DNA of 64,000 nucleotides from Alphaproteobacteria bacterium (GTDB lineage Bacteria; Pseudomonadota; Alphaproteobacteria; Sphingomonadales; Emcibacteraceae): assembly GCA_030428615.1 (NCBI GenBank), contig JAUIDN010000009.1, forward strand, positions 49,766 to 113,765, written 5' to 3'. How positions within the stretch are numbered: position 1 is the stretch's first letter; every line of letters starts with the position of its first letter. Shown one piece after another: positions 28,821 through 38,368 of the stretch. The notes beneath the pieces are model-generated. The model saw only the letters and a list, made by a program, of their open reading frames with translations, was not told where the DNA came from and did no database searches. Position numbers and translations under genes: made by a program.

Positions 28821-28855
28821 AAATGAAAACGGCACCTGTTTAAAAGCAGGTGCCG
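28821..28855 (-). terminator. Intrinsic terminator after aminotransferase copy 6
   Basis: A 9-bp stem CGGCACCTG (28830-28838) / CAGGTGCCG (28847-28855), followed on the minus strand by TTTTCATTTG. It separates copy 6 from the copy 5-4-3 operon. Confidence 0.75.
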
Positions 28856-28878
28856 CATCGAACAAGATTTCTTGGAAG

Positions 28879-29997
28879 CTAGCCAAACAGTTTTCGATAA
28901 GTATCGGCTACATACTGCATTTCTTCCGGCTTCACAGTGCTCATTCGTACCCAGTCGGTGAACGGGGGGAAAGGACGTCCGCTCATAATACCATGTTCCA
29001 TAAGCTTTTTCGCGACTTCAGTAGACGGGCGGCCAGCATGGAAGAACGCGAAATTCGTGTCTGATTTAATATATTTTAGGCCAAGTTCCTCAAACATATT
29101 CTCCAGAATATCCATGCTTTCGCGGTTTTTCTTCTTGATGAAATTTTGATATTCGATGTCCTGATAACTTTCTACAGCACCAGCGACAGCAACATTGGAA
29201 AGGGAAAGGTTGAAGCGTCCGGCGACTTTTCGCATTGTGTCGGGATGCGCAAAAGCAAACCCAATGCGCACACCCGCAAAACCATGTATTTTGGATGCTG
29301 TCCGGCAGACGATGATGTTCTTGTGTTCTGTTACCAGATCCTTCATTGATGCGAAATTGGGATTGTTGACATATTCGTAATATGCTTCATCGATCACGAC
29401 GAGGGCGCGTTTTGACATTTCAATACAGAATTCACGAAGCGCATTTTTTTCAATTGTGCTTGGAATAGGATTGTTGGGGTTGCAAATATAGATAAGTTTT
29501 ATGTCATCGGTCATCGCGGCGCGCATGGCTTCCAGATCAATATTCATGTCTTCTGCTACAGGTACGGCGACGACTTCTATATCCAGCAGTTTTGCGGTAC
29601 CAGGCACGCTGCTATAGGTCGGGTTTGTGGTAAGTATTTTTCCCTGTTTGATAGCGGCTTCATAAGTCGCTTTTTCAAGAAACGGTGTTGACCCGTTTTC
29701 TACGGCGATATGATCAGTTGGCAAATTTTCCATTTTGGAAATAACATCTTTTAAGGCTCGCTGCGTAAAGAAATCGTATAAGTGGGCCGTTTCAGCAGCC
29801 TTTTCCATGGCCTTTTTTGCCTTGAGAGAATGGCCATAGACATTTTCGTTAAAGCCCGCACGAATGGGGTTTTTGGGCGTGGGATTTAAGTTTGGCGCCG
29901 GGACCGTCTGAGCATTCGTGACGCCCGCAGCGATCATTGTTCCGGCAACCGCAGCACTGCCGACAAGCCAATCACGGCGTGTTAGATTTATGGACAT
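28879..29997 (-). CDS. Tat-exported HisC-like PLP aminotransferase, copy 6
   Basis: A 372-residue paralogue and the most upstream of the array, transcribed alone. Tat signal LTRRDWLVGS, cleavage near TNAQT. Landmarks: FNENVYG (copy 5/6 subgroup), ENGSTPFLEK in the phosphate loop (the most diverged of the six), YICNPNNPIPS, DEAYYEYV (Asp203), RTASKIHGFAG (Lys236) and WVRMS. The phosphate-loop change suggests it may handle a different substrate. The ATG is preceded by AGGAGATAAC, a strong ribosome site. Confidence 0.9.
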   Translation of the reverse strand: MSINLTRRDWLVGSAAVAGTMIAAGVTNAQTVPAPNLNPTPKNPIRAGFNENVYGHSLKAKKAMEKAAETAHLYDFFTQRALKDVISKMENLPTDHIAVENGSTPFLEKATYEAAIKQGKILTTNPTYSSVPGTAKLLDIEVVAVPVAEDMNIDLEAMRAAMTDDIKLIYICNPNNPIPSTIEKNALREFCIEMSKRALVVIDEAYYEYVNNPNFASMKDLVTEHKNIIVCRTASKIHGFAGVRIGFAFAHPDTMRKVAGRFNLSLSNVAVAGAVESYQDIEYQNFIKKKNRESMDILENMFEELGLKYIKSDTNFAFFHAGRPSTEVAKKLMEHGIMSGRPFPPFTDWVRMSTVKPEEMQYVADTYRKLFG

Positions 29998-30101
29998 GTT
30001 ATCTCCTTAGTAGATTTTAAATTAATGCTTTATTTATATCGCAGAATTGTGCTTTATTTATGTTACGGGACGGAGTTTAAATCATGTCGCAAAAAAAACA
30101 A

Positions 30102-30127
30102 TTTTAAAGTTCTTTTTTACTTTAAAA
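30102..30127. promoter_or_regulatory. Palindrome upstream of peroxiredoxin gene
   Basis: A perfect 9-bp inverted repeat TTTTAAAGT / ACTTTAAAA with an 8-base spacer lies about 58 bases before the peroxiredoxin ATG; a further half-site-like TTCTAAAGT follows at 30130-30138. It could be an operator for a redox or iron regulator, but it does not match a consensus I can name. Confidence 0.3.
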
Positions 30128-30184
30128 TAATTCTAAAGTGATATATAAGGGTATGTAATTAAAATTAATGAAGGATATAAAATT

Positions 30185-30703
30185 ATGGTAAAAGTTCCAA
30201 ATGTAACATTTAAAACGAGGGTTAGAAATGACGCTCTTGGTGGACCAAATCCATTTGAATGGAAAGATTTGACATCGGATGAGATTTTTAAGGGCAAGAA
30301 AGTTGTTGTATTTTCGCTGCCGGGCGCTTTTACACCGACCTGCTCCACAAGCCATCTTCCAAGATATGAAGAGCTTTATGATGAATTTAAAGCGCAGGGC
30401 GTTGATTCAATCGTCTGTATTTCGGTGAATGATGCATTTGTAATGTACCAGTGGGGTTTAAGCCAGGGAGCAAAAAACGTATTTCTGCTTCCTGATGGTA
30501 ACGGTGAATTTACCCGCAAAATGGGTATGCTTGTCAATAAAGACAATCTGGGATTTGGGATGCGTAGTTGGCGTTATTCAATGTTGGTTGACGACGGTGA
30601 GATCGTTAAAATGTTTTCAGAACCGGGCTATAGCGATAATTGTCCAACTGATCCGTTTGAAGTGTCGGACGCGGATACGATGCTACAGTATATTAAGGGA
30701 TAA
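30185..30703 (+). CDS. Peroxiredoxin (Prx5-type)
   Basis: A 172-residue peroxiredoxin that reduces hydrogen peroxide and organic peroxides. The peroxidatic Cys lies in [14 protein letters not shown] near residues 45-58, and the C-terminal motif is [19 protein letters not shown]. Length and motifs fit the Prx5 or AhpE-like group with no glutaredoxin fusion. It stands alone between two opposite-strand genes; thioredoxin or glutaredoxin would be the reductant. Confidence 0.93.
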   Translation: MVKVPNVTFKTRVRNDALGGPNPFEWKDLTSDEIFKGKKVVVFSLPGAFTPTCSTSHLPRYEELYDEFKAQGVDSIVCISVNDAFVMYQWGLSQGAKNVFLLPDGNGEFTRKMGMLVNKDNLGFGMRSWRYSMLVDDGEIVKMFSEPGYSDNCPTDPFEVSDADTMLQYIKG

Positions 30704-30721
30704 ATTGTTTTCCAATTGAAT

Positions 30722-30752
30722 AAAAAAGGCCGGGAAAATCCCGGCCTTTTTT
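30722..30752. terminator. Bidirectional terminator after peroxiredoxin
   Basis: Stem AAAAAAGGCCGGG / CCCGGCCTTTTTT with a five-base loop, symmetric T-runs, between convergent genes. Confidence 0.88.
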
Positions 30753-30770
30753 GTGAGGTTTATTTTTTGA

Positions 30771-31412
30771 TTAGAATCTCGCTACAATTGATCCGCGAAT
30801 TCTTTCTCTTTCAATATTGTTATACAATGTGACAGCTAGGCCATTTGCATCCTGTGACATTTTGTGATTATGGGTTGTACGTGAATAATCAGCCCGTATT
30901 GAAAAAAGATCATTCAGGTAAATTTCAATGCCGCCACCATAGACTAATCCTGTATCGGTATTGTCTTCAAGCACGTTTCTGTAATTCCGGTTGGTGTTTA
31001 GTTGGGAAAAGCCGATCCGGCCAAATAAAATAACATTATCGGTTACCCAGTATCCCGGCAAAACAGATGCGCCAAATTCATTGGTAGGATTGAATGTGTC
31101 TGCCGCTGTTATTTCGTTTTTTACGAAGCTGTACGTGTATCTTGCTTCTGCGGCGACGGTAAATCTATCCACGGATTGGCGATATCCTATAAAAATGCCT
31201 GCTGCTGGGCCGTCGTCGGAATAAGTGTTTGTGTTTGGTAATACGAATCCTGCGGGTTGATTCTCAGTTCTGTATGAAACCGCCTTATGTTTGTCGTACG
31301 AGCCATCAAGCCCCAAATAAAGGCCATCATATTGGCTACCTTGCGCGTTTGCCGTTTGGGTCAAAAATAAGATGCAAGCCAAAAAGCCCCCAATTTTGAG
31401 AAAAATTTTCAT
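30771..31412 (-). CDS. Outer-membrane beta-barrel protein (porin-like)
   Basis: A 213-residue exported protein with a Sec signal (MKIFLKIGGFLACILFLTQT, cleavage at ANAQ). The mature part alternates hydrophobic and polar residues in strands such as FTVAAEARYTYSFV and FSIRADYSRTTHNH and ends with a terminal Phe (IVARF), the outer-membrane assembly signal. This fits an OmpA-like or OprF-like eight-stranded barrel; no peptidoglycan-binding domain is present. Its function is unknown. Confidence 0.8.
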   Translation of the reverse strand: MKIFLKIGGFLACILFLTQTANAQGSQYDGLYLGLDGSYDKHKAVSYRTENQPAGFVLPNTNTYSDDGPAAGIFIGYRQSVDRFTVAAEARYTYSFVKNEITAADTFNPTNEFGASVLPGYWVTDNVILFGRIGFSQLNTNRNYRNVLEDNTDTGLVYGGGIEIYLNDLFSIRADYSRTTHNHKMSQDANGLAVTLYNNIERERIRGSIVARF

Positions 31413-31495
31413 TTCAATTCCTTAATAATTAGCTTCGTTAGCGCTGATTTTAAGGAATAAAACTTAAAACTTGTTTAAAAACACTAGCCTAGTGA

Positions 31496-32617
31496 CTATT
31501 TATTATACGTCACACGATAAACGGCATTGGCCTTGTCATCGGCTATAAGGAGGCTGCCGTCCCTGAGTTCCAACACATCCGTGGGGCGACCCCACGCTTC
31601 GTTGTTTTGGAGAAACCCAGTGATAAACGGTTCATATTTCACGGCTTTACCGTTTTCAACGGTTACGAGTGTCAGCATGTGCCCTGTATGCCCGGCTGCG
31701 TCGGTCCTGTTCCACGAGCCATGTTCGGCGATAATAATGTTATTTTTATATTTTTCCGGAAACATATCGCCCTTGTAAAATGCCATGCCAACCGCGCCCG
31801 CATGTGGGGCAAGCTTTTGCGCTGGAGGTGTGTAATCCGCCGGATCGTGCCCTTCACCAAAGGTAGGGTCTTGCGTGTCGCCCTGATGAATGTATGGGTA
31901 TCCGAAATTTTGGCCCCGTTTCGTTGCATGGTTAAGCTCATCCGCCGGCATTTCGTCCCCCAATCCATCACCGCCGTTATCGGTGAACCATAGGTCACCA
32001 CCAATGGGATCCCAATCAAACCCGACAGAGTTTCTTACTCCACTTGCGTAAAGCTCAAACCCGGCATCCGGATTGTTTATGTCCATCGTGTGAATTGATG
32101 CGAAGATCGGCGCTTCCGGTTCGCAAATGTTGCATGGGGCACCGATCGGAATATAAAGAAGTCCGTCCGGTCCGAATTCCAGAAATTTCCATCCGTGATG
32201 TGTTTTATCAGGAAGGTCTGCAGTAACCACTTCAGGTTTCGGCGAATTCATATAATTGTTATCGATGTCTTTGATACGGTAAATCCGGCTAATGGCGCCG
32301 ATATAAAGATCGCCATTGTGATATGTGAGACCGGATGGTGTTTTCAGACCCCCTGCAATAGTGATCACCTCGTCCGCCTTGCCGTCACCATCGGCGTCAG
32401 GAATAGCAAATATACGCCCGCCGGCCCGGTTTCGTGTTCCAACATAAACGGTACCATCGTCGCCAAGCGACATTTGCCGCGCATTTCGAACATTGGCATA
32501 TATTTCTATGGAAAAGCCATCGGGGAGAGCCAGCTTATCCAGTTCCACATTTTGCGCCTGTACGGAACTTCCGAATAGAATTGGCAGAATAAGCGTTGCG
32601 ATGATTTTTTTTTTCAT
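31496..32617 (-). CDS. Exported soluble PQQ-type sugar dehydrogenase-like protein
   Basis: A 373-residue secreted six-bladed beta-propeller of the glucose/sorbosone dehydrogenase family. The signal peptide is MKKKIIATLILPILFGSSVQ; the propeller contains ARQMSLGDDGTVYVGTR, GLTYHNGDLYIG, GPDGLLYIPIGAPCN, FGYPYIHQGD and IIAEHGSWN. The frame opens earlier, at 32641, but the ATG at 32615-32617 has a GGGAG site 8 bases upstream and begins the signal peptide. A role in periplasmic oxidation of sugars or alcohols is inferred; PQQ dependence is a family property and no PQQ genes are in the window. Confidence 0.88.
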   Translation of the reverse strand: MKKKIIATLILPILFGSSVQAQNVELDKLALPDGFSIEIYANVRNARQMSLGDDGTVYVGTRNRAGGRIFAIPDADGDGKADEVITIAGGLKTPSGLTYHNGDLYIGAISRIYRIKDIDNNYMNSPKPEVVTADLPDKTHHGWKFLEFGPDGLLYIPIGAPCNICEPEAPIFASIHTMDINNPDAGFELYASGVRNSVGFDWDPIGGDLWFTDNGGDGLGDEMPADELNHATKRGQNFGYPYIHQGDTQDPTFGEGHDPADYTPPAQKLAPHAGAVGMAFYKGDMFPEKYKNNIIIAEHGSWNRTDAAGHTGHMLTLVTVENGKAVKYEPFITGFLQNNEAWGRPTDVLELRDGSLLIADDKANAVYRVTYNK

Positions 32618-32668
32618 TTTGGTCTCCCGGAATATTGTCAATTTTCTATTGGGGAGTGTAACACAGGC

Positions 32669-33544
32669 TCAGCTTTCCACAAAATCACTGTGTGCGTAGC
32701 CCTGCAAATATAAAAGAGCGGTAAGATCCCCATGGTTTATTGCCACATCGGAGGCCTTTGCCGTCGCGGGGAAGGGATGGAAGCCAACCCCAAGTCCTGC
32801 CCCTTCGAGCATTGGTATATCGTTTGCGCCATCACCAACAGCCATTGTTTCGAACTGTTCCAATTGGTCTTTCTGTCGAAATTCATTCAGGGTATTAATT
32901 TTGGTGTCGGAATCAACAATTGGATCAGCCACTTCGCCAGTAAGTTCGCCATTTTCGTGAAGCAGGATATTCGCGCGGTTCACCTTAAACCCGGTGAGGT
33001 TCGAAACCCGTTCTGTAAAATAGGTAAACCCGCCGGAAACCAGAACGGTGTTTGCGCCGTTTGCATTCATTGTTCTGACGAGTGTGTCGGCACCCGGCGT
33101 TAATTTCACCCGTTCGTTAAACACTGTTTCCAGGTCACTTACCCTTAAGCCTTTTAAAAGCGCGACGCGTTCCCGAAGCGCGCCTTTGAAATCGATTTCT
33201 CCACGCATCGCTGCTTCGGTAATGTGAGAGACGTTATCTTTTATGCCAAGGAAATCTGCTAATTCGTCAATACATTCGACTTGTATAATGGTACTGTCCA
33301 TGTCAGCAACGAGAAGCATCTTTCGCCGTGTAATTGGGTCCTGAACGGCGAAATCGAAGTCTTCTTCCTTCAGCGCGTTAAATAGGTCATCAGTTATGTC
33401 ACGGTCAAAAAATATATCAAGCGCTACATTTTCATGAAGCCAGTTTGTGTAGGTTGCGTCCAAACGGTCAGCATATTTATCTTTAATTTCGCTGGTGATT
33501 GCGATGTCATTTGTATTTGAAACTAAAGTAAGAACCTGTGTCAT
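32669..33544 (-). CDS. serB: Phosphoserine phosphatase
   Basis: Last step of serine synthesis, a 291-residue HAD phosphatase. The catalytic motif is DMDSTIIQVECIDELAD, followed by VSGGFTYFTERV (motif II) and VGDGANDIPML (motif III). The N-terminal region of about 80 residues corresponds to the ACT-like extension of SerB. It is transcribed alone; the exported dehydrogenase gene follows 51 bases downstream. Confidence 0.95.
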   Translation of the reverse strand: MTQVLTLVSNTNDIAITSEIKDKYADRLDATYTNWLHENVALDIFFDRDITDDLFNALKEEDFDFAVQDPITRRKMLLVADMDSTIIQVECIDELADFLGIKDNVSHITEAAMRGEIDFKGALRERVALLKGLRVSDLETVFNERVKLTPGADTLVRTMNANGANTVLVSGGFTYFTERVSNLTGFKVNRANILLHENGELTGEVADPIVDSDTKINTLNEFRQKDQLEQFETMAVGDGANDIPMLEGAGLGVGFHPFPATAKASDVAINHGDLTALLYLQGYAHSDFVES

Positions 33545-33616
33545 GTATTAAGCCTATAGAATTTGTTGATCAGCTGGTATATCTACAATATCGATGAGCG
33601 ATAGGGAACCTGTAAA

Positions 33617-34504
33617 TTGAGTAAGAAAAAGATAATTATCCTGGGTGGGCCTACGGCAAGTGGTAAATCATCACTGGCTCTAAAATGGGCGTCTGAGGTT
33701 AATGGCGAAATTGTCAATGCAGACAGCATGCAGATTTACCGCGAACTTGATATCCTGACGGCGTGCCCTTCCGGTGACGAAATGGATAAAATCCCACACC
33801 ACCTCTACCGCCACCTAAAAGGCGATGATCCCTGTTCCGCAGAACGGTGGCGCGATATGGCCCGCGCGGTAATAGACGATATATGGCAGCGTGGAAAAAC
33901 CCCGGTCATTGTTGGTGGCACGGGCCTCTATTTGAAAACGCTTGTTTATGGGCTGTCCAAAGTACCTGAAATAGATGAGCAGGTCAGAAAAATAGTCAGG
34001 CAGGAAGTGGTTGACGATGGCCCGCAGCGCGCCCACAAAAAGCTTTCTGAGATCGACCCCGATATGGCGGCAAGACTGGCCCCCGGGGATAGCCAACGCA
34101 TCGCCCGTGCACTGGAGGTTGTTCAATCAACTGGTAAAAGTCTGCGCTACTGGCAGGACCAAAAACCAGTTGGTGGATTAGTAAACGAAAATCTGGAAAT
34201 GGATAAATATATCCTTCTTCGTGAGAGAGCGGAGCTTTATCAAAGATGTGATCAGCGCTTCAAGGAAATGATAGAGCAGGGAGATGCCATTGATGAAGTC
34301 AAAGCACTGCTTTCATTACATTATGATAGAAACCTTCCTGTCAGGAAGTCACTTGGGGTGCCGCAGATCATTGATTATGTCGAAGGAAATCAATCGTTAG
34401 AGGAAACCATATCCCTGAGCCAGACAGCGACACGCCAGTTTGCAAAAAGACAGATGACATGGTTTCGCAACCAGTTTTCCGACTGGAAAATTCACAAACC
34501 GTAA
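33617..34504 (+). CDS. miaA: tRNA dimethylallyltransferase
   Basis: Adds the isopentenyl group to A37 of tRNAs reading UNN codons. The 295-residue protein has the P-loop GGPTASGKSSLALKWA, DSMQIYRELDI and the substrate region GGTGLYLKTLVYGL. The start codon is TTG at 33617, preceded by GGGAACC; no in-frame ATG or GTG nearby gives the needed P-loop N-terminus. It diverges from serB. Confidence 0.95.
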   Translation: MSKKKIIILGGPTASGKSSLALKWASEVNGEIVNADSMQIYRELDILTACPSGDEMDKIPHHLYRHLKGDDPCSAERWRDMARAVIDDIWQRGKTPVIVGGTGLYLKTLVYGLSKVPEIDEQVRKIVRQEVVDDGPQRAHKKLSEIDPDMAARLAPGDSQRIARALEVVQSTGKSLRYWQDQKPVGGLVNENLEMDKYILLRERAELYQRCDQRFKEMIEQGDAIDEVKALLSLHYDRNLPVRKSLGVPQIIDYVEGNQSLEETISLSQTATRQFAKRQMTWFRNQFSDWKIHKP

Positions 34505-34519
34505 TATTATTAAATAAAA

Positions 34520-34556
34520 ATGTATATTTTTGTAATTATATTTCAAAAATATACAT
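34520..34556. promoter_or_regulatory. Long AT-rich palindrome in the miaA-ilvI gap
   Basis: A perfect 13-bp inverted repeat, ATGTATATTTTTG (34520-34532) / CAAAAATATACAT (34544-34556), with an 11-base spacer. No T-run follows, so it is a poor terminator for miaA; it could be an operator for the ilv operon. The rest of the 232-base gap is AT-rich and has no leader peptide rich in Ile, Val or Leu that I can see. Confidence 0.4.
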
Positions 34557-34736
34557 TGACTTGGTAATTTTATATCATTAAGTTGATGCTGTTTTTGAAT
34601 TTTATAATATATGTGTTTTTGTTTGTTATTGGGGCGGGAAGCCTATATAACCCTAGCTTTAATTTAATTTTCAAATACGTGTGAGTTTAAACCGAAGGTC
34701 CGTAAAAGGGCGGATAAAAAAAGAAAGGTCGAGGTT

Positions 34737-36491
34737 ATGTCTTCGAAAGCGTTAACAGGTGCTGCAATAATCGTCAAATCCTTGGAGGATTTGGGCGTGG
34801 ATGTCATTTTTGGATATCCTGGTGGTGCCGTGCTGCCGATTTATGACGAACTTCATGAACATTCGAAGATAACTCATGTGCTTGTCCGTCACGAGCAGGC
34901 GGCGGTACATGCGGCAGAAGGATATGCCCGTTCGACCGGTAAGCCCGGTGTTGTTCTTGTAACCTCCGGTCCTGGAGCGACGAATGCGGTTACCGGTCTT
35001 GCAGACGCAATGCTGGACAGCATTCCTGTTGTCTGTCTGACGGGTCAGGTGCCGGTGCAGTTGATTGGTACTGACGCATTTCAGGAAGCGGATACCGTTG
35101 GCATTACCCGCCACTGCACTAAACACAATTATCTGGTTCGAAAAAGTGATGATGTGTCAGCGGTCATACATGAAGCTTTTCACGTGGCGACTACTGGTCG
35201 ACCCGGGCCTGTTGTTGTGGATATCCCGAAAGATGTACAGATACTGACAAGTGATAAAATACATAATGGACCCATTGAACATCGCAGTTATCGCCCCGCT
35301 TTTAAAGGTGATGACGCGGCAATAAAAAAAGCCGTGGAGCTTCTTGCTAAGGCAAAAAAACCAATTTTTTACACGGGTGGCGGAGTTATCAACTCAGGTC
35401 CAAAAGCGTCAGATTTGCTCAGAAAGCTTGTGAGACTGACCGGCGCACCGATCACCAGTACCCTGATGGGACTTGGCGCCTATCCGGCATCTGATCCGCT
35501 GTTTCTGGGGATGCTTGGAATGCACGGAACCTTTGAAGCAAACCACGCCATGCATGATTGTGATGTTATGGTCTGTGTTGGTGCGCGCTTCGATGACCGG
35601 GTGACAGGCCGGATTGACAGTTTTGCGCCAAAATCAAAAAAAATTCATATAGATATCGATCGTTCATCCATCAATAAAATTGTTCACGTTGAAGTACCAG
35701 TAGTTGGTGATGTTGCCGCTGTGCTTGAAGTGTTTCTCAAGTTTTGGAAAAAAGGAAAGCACAAATTAGATAATGCTGCGTTAAAAAAATGGTGGGGGGA
35801 AATTAACGAAAACAGAAAGCGTTATTGCCTGGCTTACCCGAAACGCAGGGACGTTATTATGCCGCAATATGCGTGTGAACGCCTTCAGGAACTCACCAAA
35901 GAAAAAGATGTTTATTTCACCACCGAAGTGGGTCAACATCAGATGTGGGCTGCTCAATTTCTCAAATTTGAGAAACCAAACCGCTGGATGACATCCGGCG
36001 GGCTTGGAACCATGGGATATGGTTTTCCGGCCGCTATTGGTGTGCAAATGGCGCACCCGAAAGCGTTGGTGATTGATGTGGCTGGTGAAGCGTCAATTCA
36101 GATGAATATTCAGGAACTTTCAACGGTGATGCAATATGGTCTGCCGGTTAAGGTCTTTATTCTGAACAACCAGTATATGGGTATGGTGCGCCAGTGGCAG
36201 GACTTAAACCATGAAGGTCGTTATTCAAACAGTTATACGGCATCACTGCCGGATTTTGTGAAACTGGCTGAAAGTTACGGTGCAACCGGCCTGATGTGTG
36301 AACATCCTGATGATCTTGATGCCACTATTCTAAAGATGATGGAGATTGACGGACCGGTGATTGTTGATTGCAGGGTTGAAAAACTTGCTAACTGCTTCCC
36401 GATGATCCCGTCTGGAGCCGCACACAATGAAATGATCCTGCCGGATGAAGATGAAATAAAAGAATTCGAAGGAGGGGCTACCTTGGTTTAA
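34737..36491 (+). CDS. ilvI: Acetolactate synthase, large (catalytic) subunit
   Basis: ThDP-dependent condensation of pyruvate with pyruvate or 2-oxobutyrate, first common step of valine, leucine and isoleucine synthesis. The 584-residue protein has the family N-terminus DVIFGYPGGAVLPIYDEL, the catalytic Glu in VRHEQAAVHAAEGYAR, FAD-associated VGARFDDRVTGR, and the ThDP region VAGEASIQMNIQEL. It leads the ilvI-ilvH-ilvC operon. The biosynthetic form is indicated by the adjacent regulatory subunit. Confidence 0.96.
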   Translation: MSSKALTGAAIIVKSLEDLGVDVIFGYPGGAVLPIYDELHEHSKITHVLVRHEQAAVHAAEGYARSTGKPGVVLVTSGPGATNAVTGLADAMLDSIPVVCLTGQVPVQLIGTDAFQEADTVGITRHCTKHNYLVRKSDDVSAVIHEAFHVATTGRPGPVVVDIPKDVQILTSDKIHNGPIEHRSYRPAFKGDDAAIKKAVELLAKAKKPIFYTGGGVINSGPKASDLLRKLVRLTGAPITSTLMGLGAYPASDPLFLGMLGMHGTFEANHAMHDCDVMVCVGARFDDRVTGRIDSFAPKSKKIHIDIDRSSINKIVHVEVPVVGDVAAVLEVFLKFWKKGKHKLDNAALKKWWGEINENRKRYCLAYPKRRDVIMPQYACERLQELTKEKDVYFTTEVGQHQMWAAQFLKFEKPNRWMTSGGLGTMGYGFPAAIGVQMAHPKALVIDVAGEASIQMNIQELSTVMQYGLPVKVFILNNQYMGMVRQWQDLNHEGRYSNSYTASLPDFVKLAESYGATGLMCEHPDDLDATILKMMEIDGPVIVDCRVEKLANCFPMIPSGAAHNEMILPDEDEIKEFEGGATLV

Positions 36492-36512
36492 TAAACCAAA
36501 GTGGAGTTTAAT

Positions 36513-37025
36513 ATGATAGATACACCTCATCAGGAACGACATACGATATCAATTATCGTGGATAATGAAGCGGGTGTCCTTGCAAGGGTCATAGGACTGT
36601 TTGCCGGTCGCGGTTACAATATTGAACACCTTACTGTAGCGCCCGTGGATCTTGAAGGAAATGAAAGTCGTATAACAGTTGTGACGACAGGAACACGCAA
36701 GATTATTGAACAAATCAAAGCGCAGCTGGATCGTCTTGTTCCTGTACATCGGGTTGGCGATCTGACAGATGAGGGACCATCGGTTGAACGGGAGCTGGCG
36801 CTTGTAAAAGTCACTGGGGACAAACAGCAACGACTTGAGGCGATCCGTGTTGCAGAAGCGTTCCGCGCCAGGCGCGTAGACAGCACGCCAAATAGTTTTG
36901 TTTTTGAAGTGACAGGAAAGTCAGAAAAGATTAAAGCATTTATCGAATTGATGAGTGAACTGGGGTTGGAGGAAGTGGTGCGCACTGGCGTCGCCGCACT
37001 TCACCGTGGAAAAAAAGTTTTATGA
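36513..37025 (+). CDS. ilvH: Acetolactate synthase, small (regulatory) subunit
   Basis: A 170-residue regulatory subunit with an N-terminal ACT domain (HTISIIVDNEAGVLARVIGL, then FAGRGYNIEHLTVAPVD), which confers valine feedback, and a C-terminal NikR-like domain. The ATG at 36513 is chosen over GTG at 36501 because GTGGAG forms the ribosome site. It is 21 bases after ilvI and 29 before ilvC. Confidence 0.95.
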   Translation: MIDTPHQERHTISIIVDNEAGVLARVIGLFAGRGYNIEHLTVAPVDLEGNESRITVVTTGTRKIIEQIKAQLDRLVPVHRVGDLTDEGPSVERELALVKVTGDKQQRLEAIRVAEAFRARRVDSTPNSFVFEVTGKSEKIKAFIELMSELGLEEVVRTGVAALHRGKKVL

Positions 37026-37054
37026 AGATAATGAAAAGAATACGGAGAATTTAA

Positions 37055-38074
<1,020 letters not shown>

Positions 38075-38097
38075 AGTTTTTTGTAACGGATTTTAAT

Positions 38098-38134
38098 ATG
38101 GCCCGTGGCAATGATGCTTCGGGCCATTCTTTTC
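38098..38134 (+). terminator. Intrinsic terminator after ilvC
   Basis: Stem ATGGCCCG (38098-38105) / CGGGCCAT (38120-38127) with a 14-base loop, followed by TCTTTTCTT. Confidence 0.75.
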
Positions 38135-38161
38135 TTAAAATGTTTCGCTAACTTTATATGT

Positions 38162-38368
38162 CTAGCTTCTGTGGCAGGTGGGGCAACAATATGCACACCC
38201 ATTGACATTACCAAAATATTCTTGTGCTTCTTCCAGCGCCAGTTTGCAGGAACTATGTGTCCCCAGATCGACCCGGTTTTTTTCTTCCGGATACCAATTG
38301 CAACCATCTTTATGGACTTCATGGGTGCCATTTGGTTGTGCGTTCTTGTTCACGCAGTAGTAGGCCAT
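38162..38368 (-). CDS. Small Cys/His-rich protein of unknown function
   Basis: A 68-residue protein beginning MAYYCVNKNAQPNGTHEVH, a pattern that recurs in a widespread family of small uncharacterised bacterial proteins. It contains six cysteines, with C-terminal CAYCCPTCH and further Cys in GCNWYPEE and HSSCKLALEEA, so it may bind a metal. The ATG follows GAGGGAAA, a good ribosome site. It converges with ilvC. No function is claimed. Confidence 0.75.
   Translation of the reverse strand: MAYYCVNKNAQPNGTHEVHKDGCNWYPEEKNRVDLGTHSSCKLALEEAQEYFGNVNGCAYCCPTCHRS

Noticed and set aside
34583..34608. Promoter TTGATG ... TATAAT before ilvI
   Set aside because: The -35 and -10 boxes are only 14 bases apart, too close for a sigma70 promoter; the region is very AT-rich so such matches are expected by chance.
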